Below, one piece after another: positions 51,191-58,731 of a DNA stretch of 64,000 nucleotides. The notes below the pieces were generated by a model. It did not search any database and was not told where the DNA came from. It saw nothing but the letters and a program-made list of their open reading frames with translations. Source of the stretch: Chryseobacterium arachidis (GTDB lineage Bacteria > Bacteroidota > Bacteroidia > Flavobacteriales > Weeksellaceae); NCBI RefSeq assembly GCF_900129245.1, contig NZ_FQUT01000001.1, forward strand, positions 496,001 through 560,000. Direction: 5' to 3'. Position numbers and translations under genes: made by a program. The number at the start of each line of letters is the position of its first letter. The first letter of the stretch is position 1.

Positions 51191-51273
51191 AGTGTAAATC
51201 GTTGTTGGTTTTTAGTAATTAGTTGATGGTTTTTAATAGTTATTTATTTCTATCAACCATCAACCAAAATCTA
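51191..51273. repeat. GTTGTTGG...CAACCATCAACC fold-back repeat between trpG and trpD
   Basis: The spacer is made of GTTGTTGG and GTTGATGG units followed by complementary ATCAACCATCAACC units, able to fold into a hairpin. Confidence 0.65.
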
Positions 51274-51885
51274 TCAACACAATAAAAAATTCTTAATAAT
51301 CGTTTCCCCATCAGGTGTCAGAATACTTTCCGGATGATACTGAACACCATGAACATCGTACGTTTTGTGTTTCAAACTCATAATCATTCCTTTACTGTCT
51401 GTACTTGTAATTTCAAGTTCATCAGGAAAACTTTCTGGGTTGACTGCCCAACTGTGATATCTTCCGACTTCAAGAGTTTGTGGCAAATCTTTGAACAGTT
51501 TGTGTTCACTGGTTTGTATAGCTTCCGTAGCAACACCGTGATAGATTTCGCTGAGATTGATGAGGTTTCCGCCAAAAGCTTCTGCAATGGCCTGTTGACC
51601 CAAACAAACACCAAGAATACTTTTTGTAGGAGCATATTTTTTAATTAAATCCAATAAAATTCCCGCTTCTTCAGGAATTCCGGGACCGGGTGAAAGAATG
51701 ATTTTGTCATATTTCTCAATTTCTTCCAATGAAATTTGGTCATTTCTGATAACGTCGACTTTTTCATTCAGAATTCTTTCGATAATCTGAACGAGATTGT
51801 AGGTAAAGCTGTCGTAATTATCAAAAACGAGAACCTTGGTTGTCGGTTGTTGGTTATTGGTTGTTGGGTTTGAAATATCTGTCAT
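51274..51885 (-). CDS. trpG: Anthranilate synthase component II (glutamine amidotransferase)
   Basis: This class I amidotransferase supplies ammonia to TrpE. The core starts with KVLVFDNYDSFTYNL at residue 17; the catalytic Cys is in GVCLGQQAIAEAFGG, with His and Glu in VQYHPES. The first 16 residues (MTDISNPTTNNQQPTT) are encoded by GTTG/CAACC repeats and are foreign to the family. Its start codon overlaps the last base of a broken four-helix-bundle gene. Confidence 0.95.
   Translation of the reverse strand: MTDISNPTTNNQQPTTKVLVFDNYDSFTYNLVQIIERILNEKVDVIRNDQISLEEIEKYDKIILSPGPGIPEEAGILLDLIKKYAPTKSILGVCLGQQAIAEAFGGNLINLSEIYHGVATEAIQTSEHKLFKDLPQTLEVGRYHSWAVNPESFPDELEITSTDSKGMIMSLKHKTYDVHGVQYHPESILTPDGETIIKNFLLC
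51838..51872. repeat. GGTTGTTGG repeat encoding the TrpG N-terminus
   Basis: GGTTGTCGGTTGTTGG and GGTTATTGGTTGTTGGG units on the plus strand, read on the minus strand as NPTTNNQQPTT. Confidence 0.7.
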
Positions 51886-52236
51886 TATTTTGTTTTGTAA
51901 TAATTAATAAATCCGTTTAATAACTTTTTGCAAACTGTAATCTGATTTGAAATTATTGTTAGTTTTTCATCATTTATGTATTCTAAATCTAATGATAAAT
52001 AAAACTGTGTTTCAAGTTCAAAAAGAAAACCTCTTGCAATAAAAGAAAATGTATTGTTTCTTTGAAGTATTTCTTCCACAACCTTCTGCAATATTTGAAG
52101 GAACGGAAGCCGTACATCTTCTCATTTGGTTTGTCAATCCAAAAATTTCTTCTTTTGGGTAACTTTTTGTTGAATCTTAAACAAGTTTCGTTAGTTCTCT
52201 CGATTCAATCCAAACATCTAAATTCTTTTGTTCCAT
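51885..52236 (-). pseudogene. Broken four-helix-bundle (S23/23S rRNA IVS) protein gene inside the trp operon
   Basis: Reading from the ATG at 52236 gives MEQKNLDVWIESRELTKLV and then a TAA at 52177-52179. The same frame continues with YPKEEIFGLTNQMRRCTASV and PSNIAEGCGRNTSK, the hallmark of the family. A frameshift follows, after which SFIARGFLFELETQFYLSLDL continues to a stop at 51885. One nonsense change and one frameshift therefore inactivate it. It lies between trpE and trpG. Confidence 0.78.
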
Positions 52237-52244
52237 ATTTATGC

Positions 52245-52290
52245 TTTTAAAATCTATCAACTAACAACAATCAACCAACAACTAAATTTT
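52245..52290. repeat. CAACTAACAAC repeat at the trpE end
   Basis: Units such as ATCAACTAACAACAATCAACC overlap the end of trpE; the last codons of trpE (LVVG and TGA) lie in it. Confidence 0.65.
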
Positions 52291-53695
52291 CTGCTTTTTC
52301 CACCGCTTTTTTCAAGGCATTAAGCTTATTATTTACTTCCTGCAGTTCGCTTTCTGGATTTGATTTTGCCACTAACCCCGCTCCGGCCTGATAATACAGC
52401 GTATTGTTTTTGCTTAAAAAAGTACGGATCATAATGGCCTGATTGCAATCGCCATTCAAACCAATCATACCTATGCAACCACCGTAATAACCTCGCGAAT
52501 CTTTTTCGTACTCATTGATTAGCTGTAAAGCCTTATGTTTTGGAGCGCCACTCAGAGTTCCCTGCGGAAAGGTGGTGGCAACCATTTCAAAAGGATTGGT
52601 GTTTTCCTCCAGTTCTGCCGTCACCTCGCTCACCATGTGAATAACATGAGAAAAAAGCTGGATTTCTTTGAGTTTCGCAACTGTTACATTTTTTCCTAAT
52701 TTTCCCAGATCATTTCTTGCCAAATCGACCAGCATCGTGTGTTCTGCATTTTCTTTCGGATCATTTTTTAAAGATTCGATTGATTGTAAATCGGTTTCAA
52801 AATCGCCGGTTCTCTTGAAAGTTCCTGCAATTGGATGAATGATGGCCTTGTTATCTTTTATAATCAGTTGACTTTCCGGACTTGAGCCGAATAATTTATA
52901 ATTTCCATAATCAAAATAAAAAAGATAAGGCGACGGATTGATATTTCTTAAAGCACGATACACATTGAACTCATCGCCTTGAAATTTCTGCTCGAATCTT
53001 CTGCTTAAAATCAACTGAAAAACATCGCCCCGCATACAGTGTTTCTGGGCAACTTCAACCAATTGTAAATAGTCTTCATCGGTTATATTTGAAGTTTCTT
53101 CTGCTGTTTTTTCAAAAGGATAAACGACTGCATTTTTGTTTTTAATAAAATCTTCCAGGGTTCTAAATTCAGATTTTACCCCGTCAATTTGATTTTCAAT
53201 AAGATGCATTTCATCATTAAAATGATTGATTGCAATCACATATTGATATAATCTGTAACGCAAAATAGGAATTTCAACTTCTTTGCTTTGAGGCTTAAAT
53301 ATTACATTTTCAAAAAACTGAACGGCTTCAAAACTTGTATATCCAAAAAGTGACTGGGCTGTTTCTTCAATTTTATCGTGTGTTTTTTCGCATTCGAAAG
53401 TTTTAGAAAAATTGTTTAATAATTCAGAAATATTTTCATTTTTCAATGATTTCTTTTCAGGAGCCTGATTGGGAAGTTTAATTTCGTATTCGTTTAAATC
53501 TTTAATCTCAATTCCGGCAATGGCATTCACGGCAATAAATGAAAAATTATTGTCGATATTTTTAGAATCCGAGCTTTCCAGAAGAATGGTATCACGGAAT
53601 TTGTCTCTGATTTGAAGGTAAATATTCATCGGGGTTTGAAGATCGCCCAATGTTTTTTTAGATTTTGTTTTAATTTTTATAATGGAATTCGACAT
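52271..53695 (-). CDS. trpE: Anthranilate synthase component I
   Basis: This enzyme converts chorismate and ammonia to anthranilate. The 474-residue protein has the chorismate-binding core: DVFQLILSRRFEQKF, SPSPYLFYFDYG-like NPSPYLFYFD, GSSPESQLI, HPIAGTFKRTGD, VDLARNDLGK, and GTLSGAPKHKALQLI. The region around residues 35-50 (LLESSDSKNIDNN) contains the LLES motif that binds tryptophan for feedback inhibition. A leader peptide and attenuator precede it. The last four residues and the stop lie in a simple repeat. Confidence 0.96.
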   Translation of the reverse strand: MSNSIIKIKTKSKKTLGDLQTPMNIYLQIRDKFRDTILLESSDSKNIDNNFSFIAVNAIAGIEIKDLNEYEIKLPNQAPEKKSLKNENISELLNNFSKTFECEKTHDKIEETAQSLFGYTSFEAVQFFENVIFKPQSKEVEIPILRYRLYQYVIAINHFNDEMHLIENQIDGVKSEFRTLEDFIKNKNAVVYPFEKTAEETSNITDEDYLQLVEVAQKHCMRGDVFQLILSRRFEQKFQGDEFNVYRALRNINPSPYLFYFDYGNYKLFGSSPESQLIIKDNKAIIHPIAGTFKRTGDFETDLQSIESLKNDPKENAEHTMLVDLARNDLGKLGKNVTVAKLKEIQLFSHVIHMVSEVTAELEENTNPFEMVATTFPQGTLSGAPKHKALQLINEYEKDSRGYYGGCIGMIGLNGDCNQAIMIRTFLSKNNTLYYQAGAGLVAKSNPESELQEVNNKLNALKKAVEKAENLVVG

Positions 53696-53720
53696 TTTTT
53701 AATTTTTGAGATTTAGACAT

Positions 53721-53752
53721 AAAAAAAGACTTCAACGCAATCGTCAAAGTCT
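53721..53752 (-). terminator. trp attenuator (intrinsic terminator between leader peptide and trpE)
   Basis: On the minus strand AGACTTTGACG pairs with CGTTGAAGTCT (11 bp including two G-U pairs, loop ATTG) and is followed by seven T. The left arm and loop contain GACGA, which can alternatively pair with TCGTC (complement of 53814-53818) in the leader-peptide coding region. Confidence 0.85.
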
Positions 53753-53785
53753 CTGTATTTTTTTTCTATAAATTCCGGCTGTAAT

Positions 53786-53863
53786 TCAACAACAAGACCA
53801 TAGCTTCAGACCCGACGAAGAGTTTGAAAGCCACCACCAATTTTTGTTGTTTGAAATAATCAT
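53786..53863 (-). CDS. trpL: trp operon leader peptide
   Basis: A 25-codon frame starting MIISNNKNWWWLS and ending LKLWSCC. Three consecutive Trp codons (complement of 53831-53839) and a fourth near the end are present. It lies directly behind a -7 box and in front of an attenuator hairpin and trpE. This is the classical arrangement for transcription attenuation: ribosome stalling at Trp codons would favour the antiterminator. The ATG is only 4 nt from the -7 box, so the transcript may start at the ATG itself. Confidence 0.85.
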   Translation of the reverse strand: MIISNNKNWWWLSNSSSGLKLWSCC

Positions 53864-53867
53864 GGGA

Positions 53868-53875
53868 CAAATGTA
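53868..53875 (-). promoter_or_regulatory. -7 box (TACATTTG) of the trp operon
   Basis: A TAnnTTTG match 4 nt before the leader-peptide ATG; a TTTC 18 nt upstream could serve as the -33 element. Confidence 0.65.
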
Positions 53876-53943
53876 AATATTTTTTTCAATACAGAAAAAT
53901 AAAAATCTGAAATTAAATGATCTTAAAATTATAAATTTTAGAT

Positions 53944-54579
53944 CTATTCTTCGTGTATATCTAACTCGTGGAGCTTTTTTTCATATTCTAAATCTTCATA
54001 TTCTTTCAGGTAATTTTTTAATGCTGTACTATATTCCCGGATAAATTCCTGATTTTTCGGATCGGCCTCATATTGTATTCTTGCTTTTTCAACGGGCGCC
54101 CGTTTTTCATATTTCAATAGCATTTTTCCTTCTTCGGATTCTTGATAGAGAATAACTATATTTTTTTCATAACCGGGAATAAATTTTACGGGAAAGGGCT
54201 TTTCTTTCTGCGGAATCCTGATTGCATTTTCAATAGGATAAATTGCGGCTGTTGTCGTTGAAAAAAATGTGGTGATGTATTTGCCATCCTGTTTTTTTAC
54301 AATAGCTTCATAATCATGGATATATTCGTCATTTAAGGTAGAATTGGTTTGAATATCGGAAGTGATAATAGCAGTACTTTCAATACCGTATTTGTTTAAA
54401 AACCATGCATTTAAAAACTGTCCGCCGATTCCGTTTGCTATAGAAAGAGGCAAGATGGAGAGTAGAAACCACCATTTCTTAGTTAATGCAGATAATAAGA
54501 CAAAAAATGCAAAGAGAATAATCACCGTGAGAAAACCATGGTGACTTGTGAAAAATAAAAGCTTTGAGATGAAAATCAT
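53944..54579 (-). CDS. Membrane protein of unknown function
   Basis: A 211-residue protein with two or three N-terminal membrane helices (FLTVIILFAFFVLLSALTKK; WWFLLSILPLSIANGIGG). These are followed by a soluble domain of about 140 residues (AIITSDIQTNSTLNDEYIHDYEAIVKKQD, quoted in part as YIHDYEAIVKKQD) and a charged helical tail. The soluble part recalls DUF3592-type domains, but the match is weak. Monocistronic. Confidence 0.6.
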   Translation of the reverse strand: MIFISKLLFFTSHHGFLTVIILFAFFVLLSALTKKWWFLLSILPLSIANGIGGQFLNAWFLNKYGIESTAIITSDIQTNSTLNDEYIHDYEAIVKKQDGKYITTFFSTTTAAIYPIENAIRIPQKEKPFPVKFIPGYEKNIVILYQESEEGKMLLKYEKRAPVEKARIQYEADPKNQEFIREYSTALKNYLKEYEDLEYEKKLHELDIHEE

Positions 54580-54632
54580 TCTTTAAATTTACAAAATACC
54601 CTTAATAAATACCGCTTTAAACTCAATAAAAA

Positions 54633-55082
54633 TTAATGAACGGGTTCAGACAGCGGAACATCAGGCGAGCCGCTGTAAAATACAATTAAGGTAGCTCCCT
54701 TTTCTCCGGTTTTTCCTCTGTGGGCAACATCTACCATTTCCGGAACGGTTTGTCCCTGTCTTATCCACTGTGTTTTCCCGTCGGATTTCCTTTCGACTTC
54801 AATTTCTCCTTTTTCCACATAGGCGGCATTAATGACCGCATGTTTGTGCCAATCCAAAGCTTTATTAGGAGGAACGGAAATTTTCAGAATAGTGATTTCA
54901 GGCTGTCCGGTAGGATAGCTTTCATACAAAGTCCCGTCCCAGGATTTTTGGGTTTTCAAGAGAGTTACAGATTCAATTTTGTCGGAATACTGATTTTCTT
55001 CATTGGACGTAGAATTGTCGCAAGATAGAATTGGCATAGAAAGTGAGAACAAAAGTAATGTTCCTAAAGTTTTTTTAATCAT
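54633..55082 (-). CDS. Cupin domain lipoprotein
   Basis: A 149-residue protein with a lipobox (LLFSLSMPILSC) and a single cupin barrel at about 65-145: PPNKALDWHKHAVINAAYVEKG has the HxH metal-binding pair (HKH), followed by GEIEVERKSDGKTQWIRQG and a distal His (VAHRGKTG). Predicted to act at the cell envelope; substrate unknown. Confidence 0.8.
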   Translation of the reverse strand: MIKKTLGTLLLFSLSMPILSCDNSTSNEENQYSDKIESVTLLKTQKSWDGTLYESYPTGQPEITILKISVPPNKALDWHKHAVINAAYVEKGEIEVERKSDGKTQWIRQGQTVPEMVDVAHRGKTGEKGATLIVFYSGSPDVPLSEPVH

Positions 55083-55261
55083 AAGTTTTCGTAATAATTA
55101 TTATTTGAATTAATCGATTGTGCGAAATTAACAAAATAATGAAAACAATTCAATTTGTGGTGAATTAATATTTTCTTATACTATTAAGGGCTATCCTGAA
55201 AATTTTCTTATAAATATTTTCAAAGTGGATATTTATCATGAGTTTAAAACTTTATTTTTTA

Positions 55262-55269
55262 TATTTTTG
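55262..55269 (+). promoter_or_regulatory. -7 box (TATTTTTG) for the lipoprotein-cytochrome unit
   Basis: A TAnnTTTG match 22 bp before the ATG at 55292. Confidence 0.5.
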
Positions 55270-55291
55270 TCTAAATTTTATAGAAAAAATA

Positions 55292-55513
55292 ATGAAAAAA
55301 GTATTAGCAATCGCATTTATCGGAGGTTTATTGGCAGTTAGTTGTTCAAAAAAGCCTAATCATGACTTACAAGACAGCAACACAATGTTACCGGAACCGG
55401 ATGCTCCAACTGTAGTGGATTCTACTGCTGCCAGAAAAACTGAAGCTGTAGAAGTAAATGCTGCCGAATCTGTTCCTGCAAACGAAGCAAAAGCGGATAC
55501 TCTGACGAAATAA
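55292..55513 (+). CDS. Small lipoprotein
   Basis: A 73-residue lipoprotein (MKKVLAIAFIGGLLAVSC, lipobox AVSC) with a low-complexity mature part rich in Asp, Ala, Pro and Glu. The ATG at 55292 is chosen over an in-frame start at 55238 because the signal peptide begins there. Its stop overlaps the ATG of the cytochrome gene by one base, so the two are coupled. Function unknown. Confidence 0.7.
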   Translation: MKKVLAIAFIGGLLAVSCSKKPNHDLQDSNTMLPEPDAPTVVDSTAARKTEAVEVNAAESVPANEAKADTLTK

Positions 55514-55881
55514 TGAAAAATTTGTTTTTGACAGGATGTCTGGCGATGCTGATGTTTTCCTGTTCTAAAAAAGAAAATACCCCTGTTGACAATACCTCTG
55601 AAACAGTAAGTTCAGAACCTGCAAAAAGCAGTCTTTCGGGAGATCAGATCATTGAAACTCTCGACTGCTCGGGCTGTCACTCGGTAAATGAAAGAATGAT
55701 AGGACCTTCTTACCAGGAAATCGCAGAGAAATATTCTGATAAAGATATAGAACTGCTGGTTTCCAAAATTATTGAAGGCGGAAGTGGAGTCTGGGGTGGT
55801 GTACCTATGCCTGCCCATTCTCAGGTATCTAAAGAAGATGCTAAAAAAATGGTAGAATATATCTTAAGACAGAAAAAATAA
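55513..55881 (+). CDS. Cytochrome c lipoprotein
   Basis: A 122-residue class I cytochrome c with lipobox (MLMFSC). The haem-binding CSGCH is at about residue 52 and the likely distal Met is in GVPMPAHSQVS. Size and motif spacing fit the small monohaem cytochromes that donate electrons to terminal oxidases in Bacteroidota. Translationally coupled to the upstream lipoprotein; rlmF starts on the next base after its stop. Confidence 0.9.
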   Translation: MKNLFLTGCLAMLMFSCSKKENTPVDNTSETVSSEPAKSSLSGDQIIETLDCSGCHSVNERMIGPSYQEIAEKYSDKDIELLVSKIIEGGSGVWGGVPMPAHSQVSKEDAKKMVEYILRQKK

Positions 55882-56811
55882 ATGTCTGCCGAAAAATCCA
55901 GTCTGCATACAAGAAATCTGCATCGTAATCCTTATGATTTTGATACGCTTATTTCTTGTGTGCCAGAACTGAAACAGTATGTTTTTACCAACCCTTACCA
56001 GACGGTAACGATTAACTTCAGCATTCCCAAAGCTGTCAAATTGCTTAATAAAGCATTACTGCAACATTATTACCAGATTAAGAACTGGGATATTCCTGAG
56101 AAAAACCTTTGTCCTCCTATTCCCGGAAGAGCAGATTATGTACATTACATTGCAGATTTGCTGGCTGAAGATCAAAGGGAAATTCCCGCTGGGCTGCAAG
56201 TTCACGCGCTGGATATAGGAACAGGAGCCAATCTTGTGTATCCATTAATTGCTCATCGGTCGTATGGCTGGCAAATGTTGGGAACGGATATCAATAAAGA
56301 ATCTTTGGAAAACGCTCAACACATTTTAGATCATAATCCGGATTTACTGTCGGCCATTCATATAAAGAAACAGCCTGATGCTGAACATATATTCAAAAAT
56401 ATTATTCAACCTGAAGATCGGTTTACATTTTCTATGTGCAATCCTCCTTTTCATGATTCTGAAGAATCTGCCTTAAAGGGGAATCTCAGAAAAACGAAAA
56501 ACCTTAACAAATCAAAAGTCCGTAAGCCTCTGCTGAATTTCAGCGGACAACAATCTGAATTGTGGTGTGAAGGTGGAGAAATTGCTTTCATCTCAAAAAT
56601 GATTGAAGAAAGTGTTCTATTCTCGTGCCAGGTTCTTTGGTTCACATGCTTAGTTTCGAAAAAAGATAATTTATTTAAGCTGACGTCACTTTTAAAAAAG
56701 CTTAAAGCAATAGAATTCAAAACCATTGACATGGCTCAAGGTCAGAAAGTAAGCAGAATATTGGCTTGGACTTTTATTCCTCAAAAAAATCGTAAAAATT
56801 GGTTCATTTAA
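55882..56811 (+). CDS. rlmF: 23S rRNA (adenine(1618)-N6)-methyltransferase
   Basis: This enzyme methylates A1618 (E. coli numbering) of 23S rRNA. The 309-residue protein has the SAM motif ALDIGTGANLVYPLIAH (residues about 108-124) and the NPPF catalytic motif of N6-adenine methyltransferases in SMCNPPFHDS. The N-terminal LHTRNLHRNPYDFD is typical of RlmF. It starts right after the cytochrome stop codon. Confidence 0.93.
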   Translation: MSAEKSSLHTRNLHRNPYDFDTLISCVPELKQYVFTNPYQTVTINFSIPKAVKLLNKALLQHYYQIKNWDIPEKNLCPPIPGRADYVHYIADLLAEDQREIPAGLQVHALDIGTGANLVYPLIAHRSYGWQMLGTDINKESLENAQHILDHNPDLLSAIHIKKQPDAEHIFKNIIQPEDRFTFSMCNPPFHDSEESALKGNLRKTKNLNKSKVRKPLLNFSGQQSELWCEGGEIAFISKMIEESVLFSCQVLWFTCLVSKKDNLFKLTSLLKKLKAIEFKTIDMAQGQKVSRILAWTFIPQKNRKNWFI

Positions 56812-56874
56812 ATTCGGACTCAATAATTTGAATTGAATTTTATATGAAATAAATTATATTTCTCGAAAAAGCCA

Positions 56875-56905
56875 TTGACCATCAATTCAAAATTCACTAA
56901 TTTTG
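56875..56905 (+). promoter_or_regulatory. Promoter of lysS (TTG-N20-TAATTTTG)
   Basis: -33 TTG at 56875-56877 and -7 TAATTTTG at 56898-56905, 22 bp before the lysS ATG. Confidence 0.6.
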
Positions 56906-56927
56906 CACGTTATTTTAAATAAATACA

Positions 56928-58625
56928 ATGCAATTATCAGAACAAGAAATCATTAGACGAGAAAAGCTGAACAAGCTTGTTGAAATGGGAATCAACGCGT
57001 TCCCTGCAGATGAATATGTAATTACAGATACGACAGAATCTATAAAACAGGATTTCGCTGATAATAAACAGGTTAAGATTGCGGGGAGATTAATGTCCAG
57101 AAGAATTCAGGGAAAAGCTTCTTTCGCTGAACTGCAGGATTCTACAGGAAGAATTCAGGTGTATTTTAACAGAGATGAGATCTGTACAGGTGAAGATAAG
57201 ACTTTATACAATGAAGTTTACAAGCACCTTTTAGATATAGGAGATATTATCGGAATTGAAGGAGAATTATTTACCACTCAGGTTGGTGAGAAAACAGTTT
57301 TGGTGAAAAACTTTACGCTTTTAACTAAAACGTTGAGACCACTTCCACAAGCAAAAACCGATGAAAATGGAGTAGTACATGACGGATTTAACGATCCGGA
57401 ATTAAGATACAGACAGCGTTACGTAGATTTAACGGTAAACCCTCACATCAAAGAAGTTTTCGTGAAAAGAACAAAATTGTTTAATGCTATGAGAACGTTC
57501 TTCAACGATGCAGGATATTTCGAGGTTGAAACTCCTATTTTACAGTCAATTCCTGGTGGAGCGGCTGCGAGACCTTTTATTACACATCACAATGCTTTAG
57601 ATATTCCATTATATTTAAGAATTGCAAACGAATTATACCTGAAAAGATTGATCGTTGGTGGATTTGACGGGGTTTATGAATTCTCGAAAAACTTTAGAAA
57701 TGAAGGGATGGACAGAACGCATAATCCAGAATTTACCGCAATGGAAATCTATGTTGCGTACAAAGATTACAACTGGATGATGGATTTCACTGAGAAATTG
57801 TTGGAATTCTGTGCAATTCAGGTAAATGGTACGACGAAAGCTACATTTGGAGAGCATGAAGTTGACTTTAAAGCGCCTTACCAAAGACTTTCTATGACAG
57901 ATGCGATCCTGAAATTTACAGGTTTTGATATTACTGGTAAGACTGAGCAGGAATTATTCGACTTTGCAAAATCTATCGGAATTGATGTTAACGAAACGAT
58001 GGGTAAAGGAAAATTAATCGATGAGATCTTTGGTGAAAAATGCGAAGGAAACTTCATTCAGCCGACTTTCATTACAGATTATCCGATCGAAATGTCACCG
58101 TTGACCAAAAAACACAGAAGCAAAGAAGGTCTTACTGAACGTTTTGAATTAATGGTTTGCGGAAAAGAAATCGCAAATGCCTATTCTGAGTTGAACGACC
58201 CAATCGATCAAAGAGAGCGTTTTGAAGAGCAGTTAAAATTATCTGAAAAAGGTGACGATGAAGCAGGACAATTCATCGATGAAGATTTCCTGAGAGCGTT
58301 GGAATACGGAATGCCGCCAACTTCAGGGTTAGGAATCGGAATGGACAGATTGATCATGTTCCTGACGAATAATGCATCAATCCAGGAAGTTTTGTTCTTC
58401 CCTCAAATGAGACCTGAAAAAGCAGTTCCTCAAATAGAATTAGGAGAAGACGAGAAAATTATTCTTGAAATCTTGAAATCAGGAGAGCAAATTGCTTTGG
58501 CTGAAGTGAAAGAGCAATCTAAACTTTCCGGTAAAAAATGGGACAAAGCATCAAAAACTTTAACTAAAAATAATTTGGTGAAAGTGGAGAAAATTGATGA
58601 GAATGTCTTGATGAAATTGGTTTAA
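56928..58625 (+). CDS. lysS: Lysyl-tRNA synthetase, class II
   Basis: A 565-residue enzyme with an OB-fold anticodon domain (about 55-150, VKIAGRLMSRRIQGKASFAEL). The class II core follows: motif 1 around FFNDAGYFEVETPILQSIPGGAAARPF, motif 2 FSKNFRNEGMDRTHNPEFT and motif 3 GLGIGMDRLIMFL. The last 65 residues form an extension (EDEKIILEILKSGEQIALAE onward) that looks like a winged-helix domain and is usual in Flavobacteriales LysS. Confidence 0.97.
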   Translation: MQLSEQEIIRREKLNKLVEMGINAFPADEYVITDTTESIKQDFADNKQVKIAGRLMSRRIQGKASFAELQDSTGRIQVYFNRDEICTGEDKTLYNEVYKHLLDIGDIIGIEGELFTTQVGEKTVLVKNFTLLTKTLRPLPQAKTDENGVVHDGFNDPELRYRQRYVDLTVNPHIKEVFVKRTKLFNAMRTFFNDAGYFEVETPILQSIPGGAAARPFITHHNALDIPLYLRIANELYLKRLIVGGFDGVYEFSKNFRNEGMDRTHNPEFTAMEIYVAYKDYNWMMDFTEKLLEFCAIQVNGTTKATFGEHEVDFKAPYQRLSMTDAILKFTGFDITGKTEQELFDFAKSIGIDVNETMGKGKLIDEIFGEKCEGNFIQPTFITDYPIEMSPLTKKHRSKEGLTERFELMVCGKEIANAYSELNDPIDQRERFEEQLKLSEKGDDEAGQFIDEDFLRALEYGMPPTSGLGIGMDRLIMFLTNNASIQEVLFFPQMRPEKAVPQIELGEDEKIILEILKSGEQIALAEVKEQSKLSGKKWDKASKTLTKNNLVKVEKIDENVLMKLV

Positions 58626-58647
58626 AATTTTAAACAAAATATACATT

Positions 58648-58678
58648 AAATCCTGAAATTTGTTTTCAGGATTTTTTT
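58648..58678 (+). terminator. Terminator after lysS
   Basis: The stem AAATCCTGAAA / TTTTCAGGATTT is followed by a T run. Confidence 0.88.
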
Positions 58679-58731
58679 ATTTAAATAAACTATAATTTCA
58701 TATTTTCCGTTCTTTATAAAACTTAAAATCG

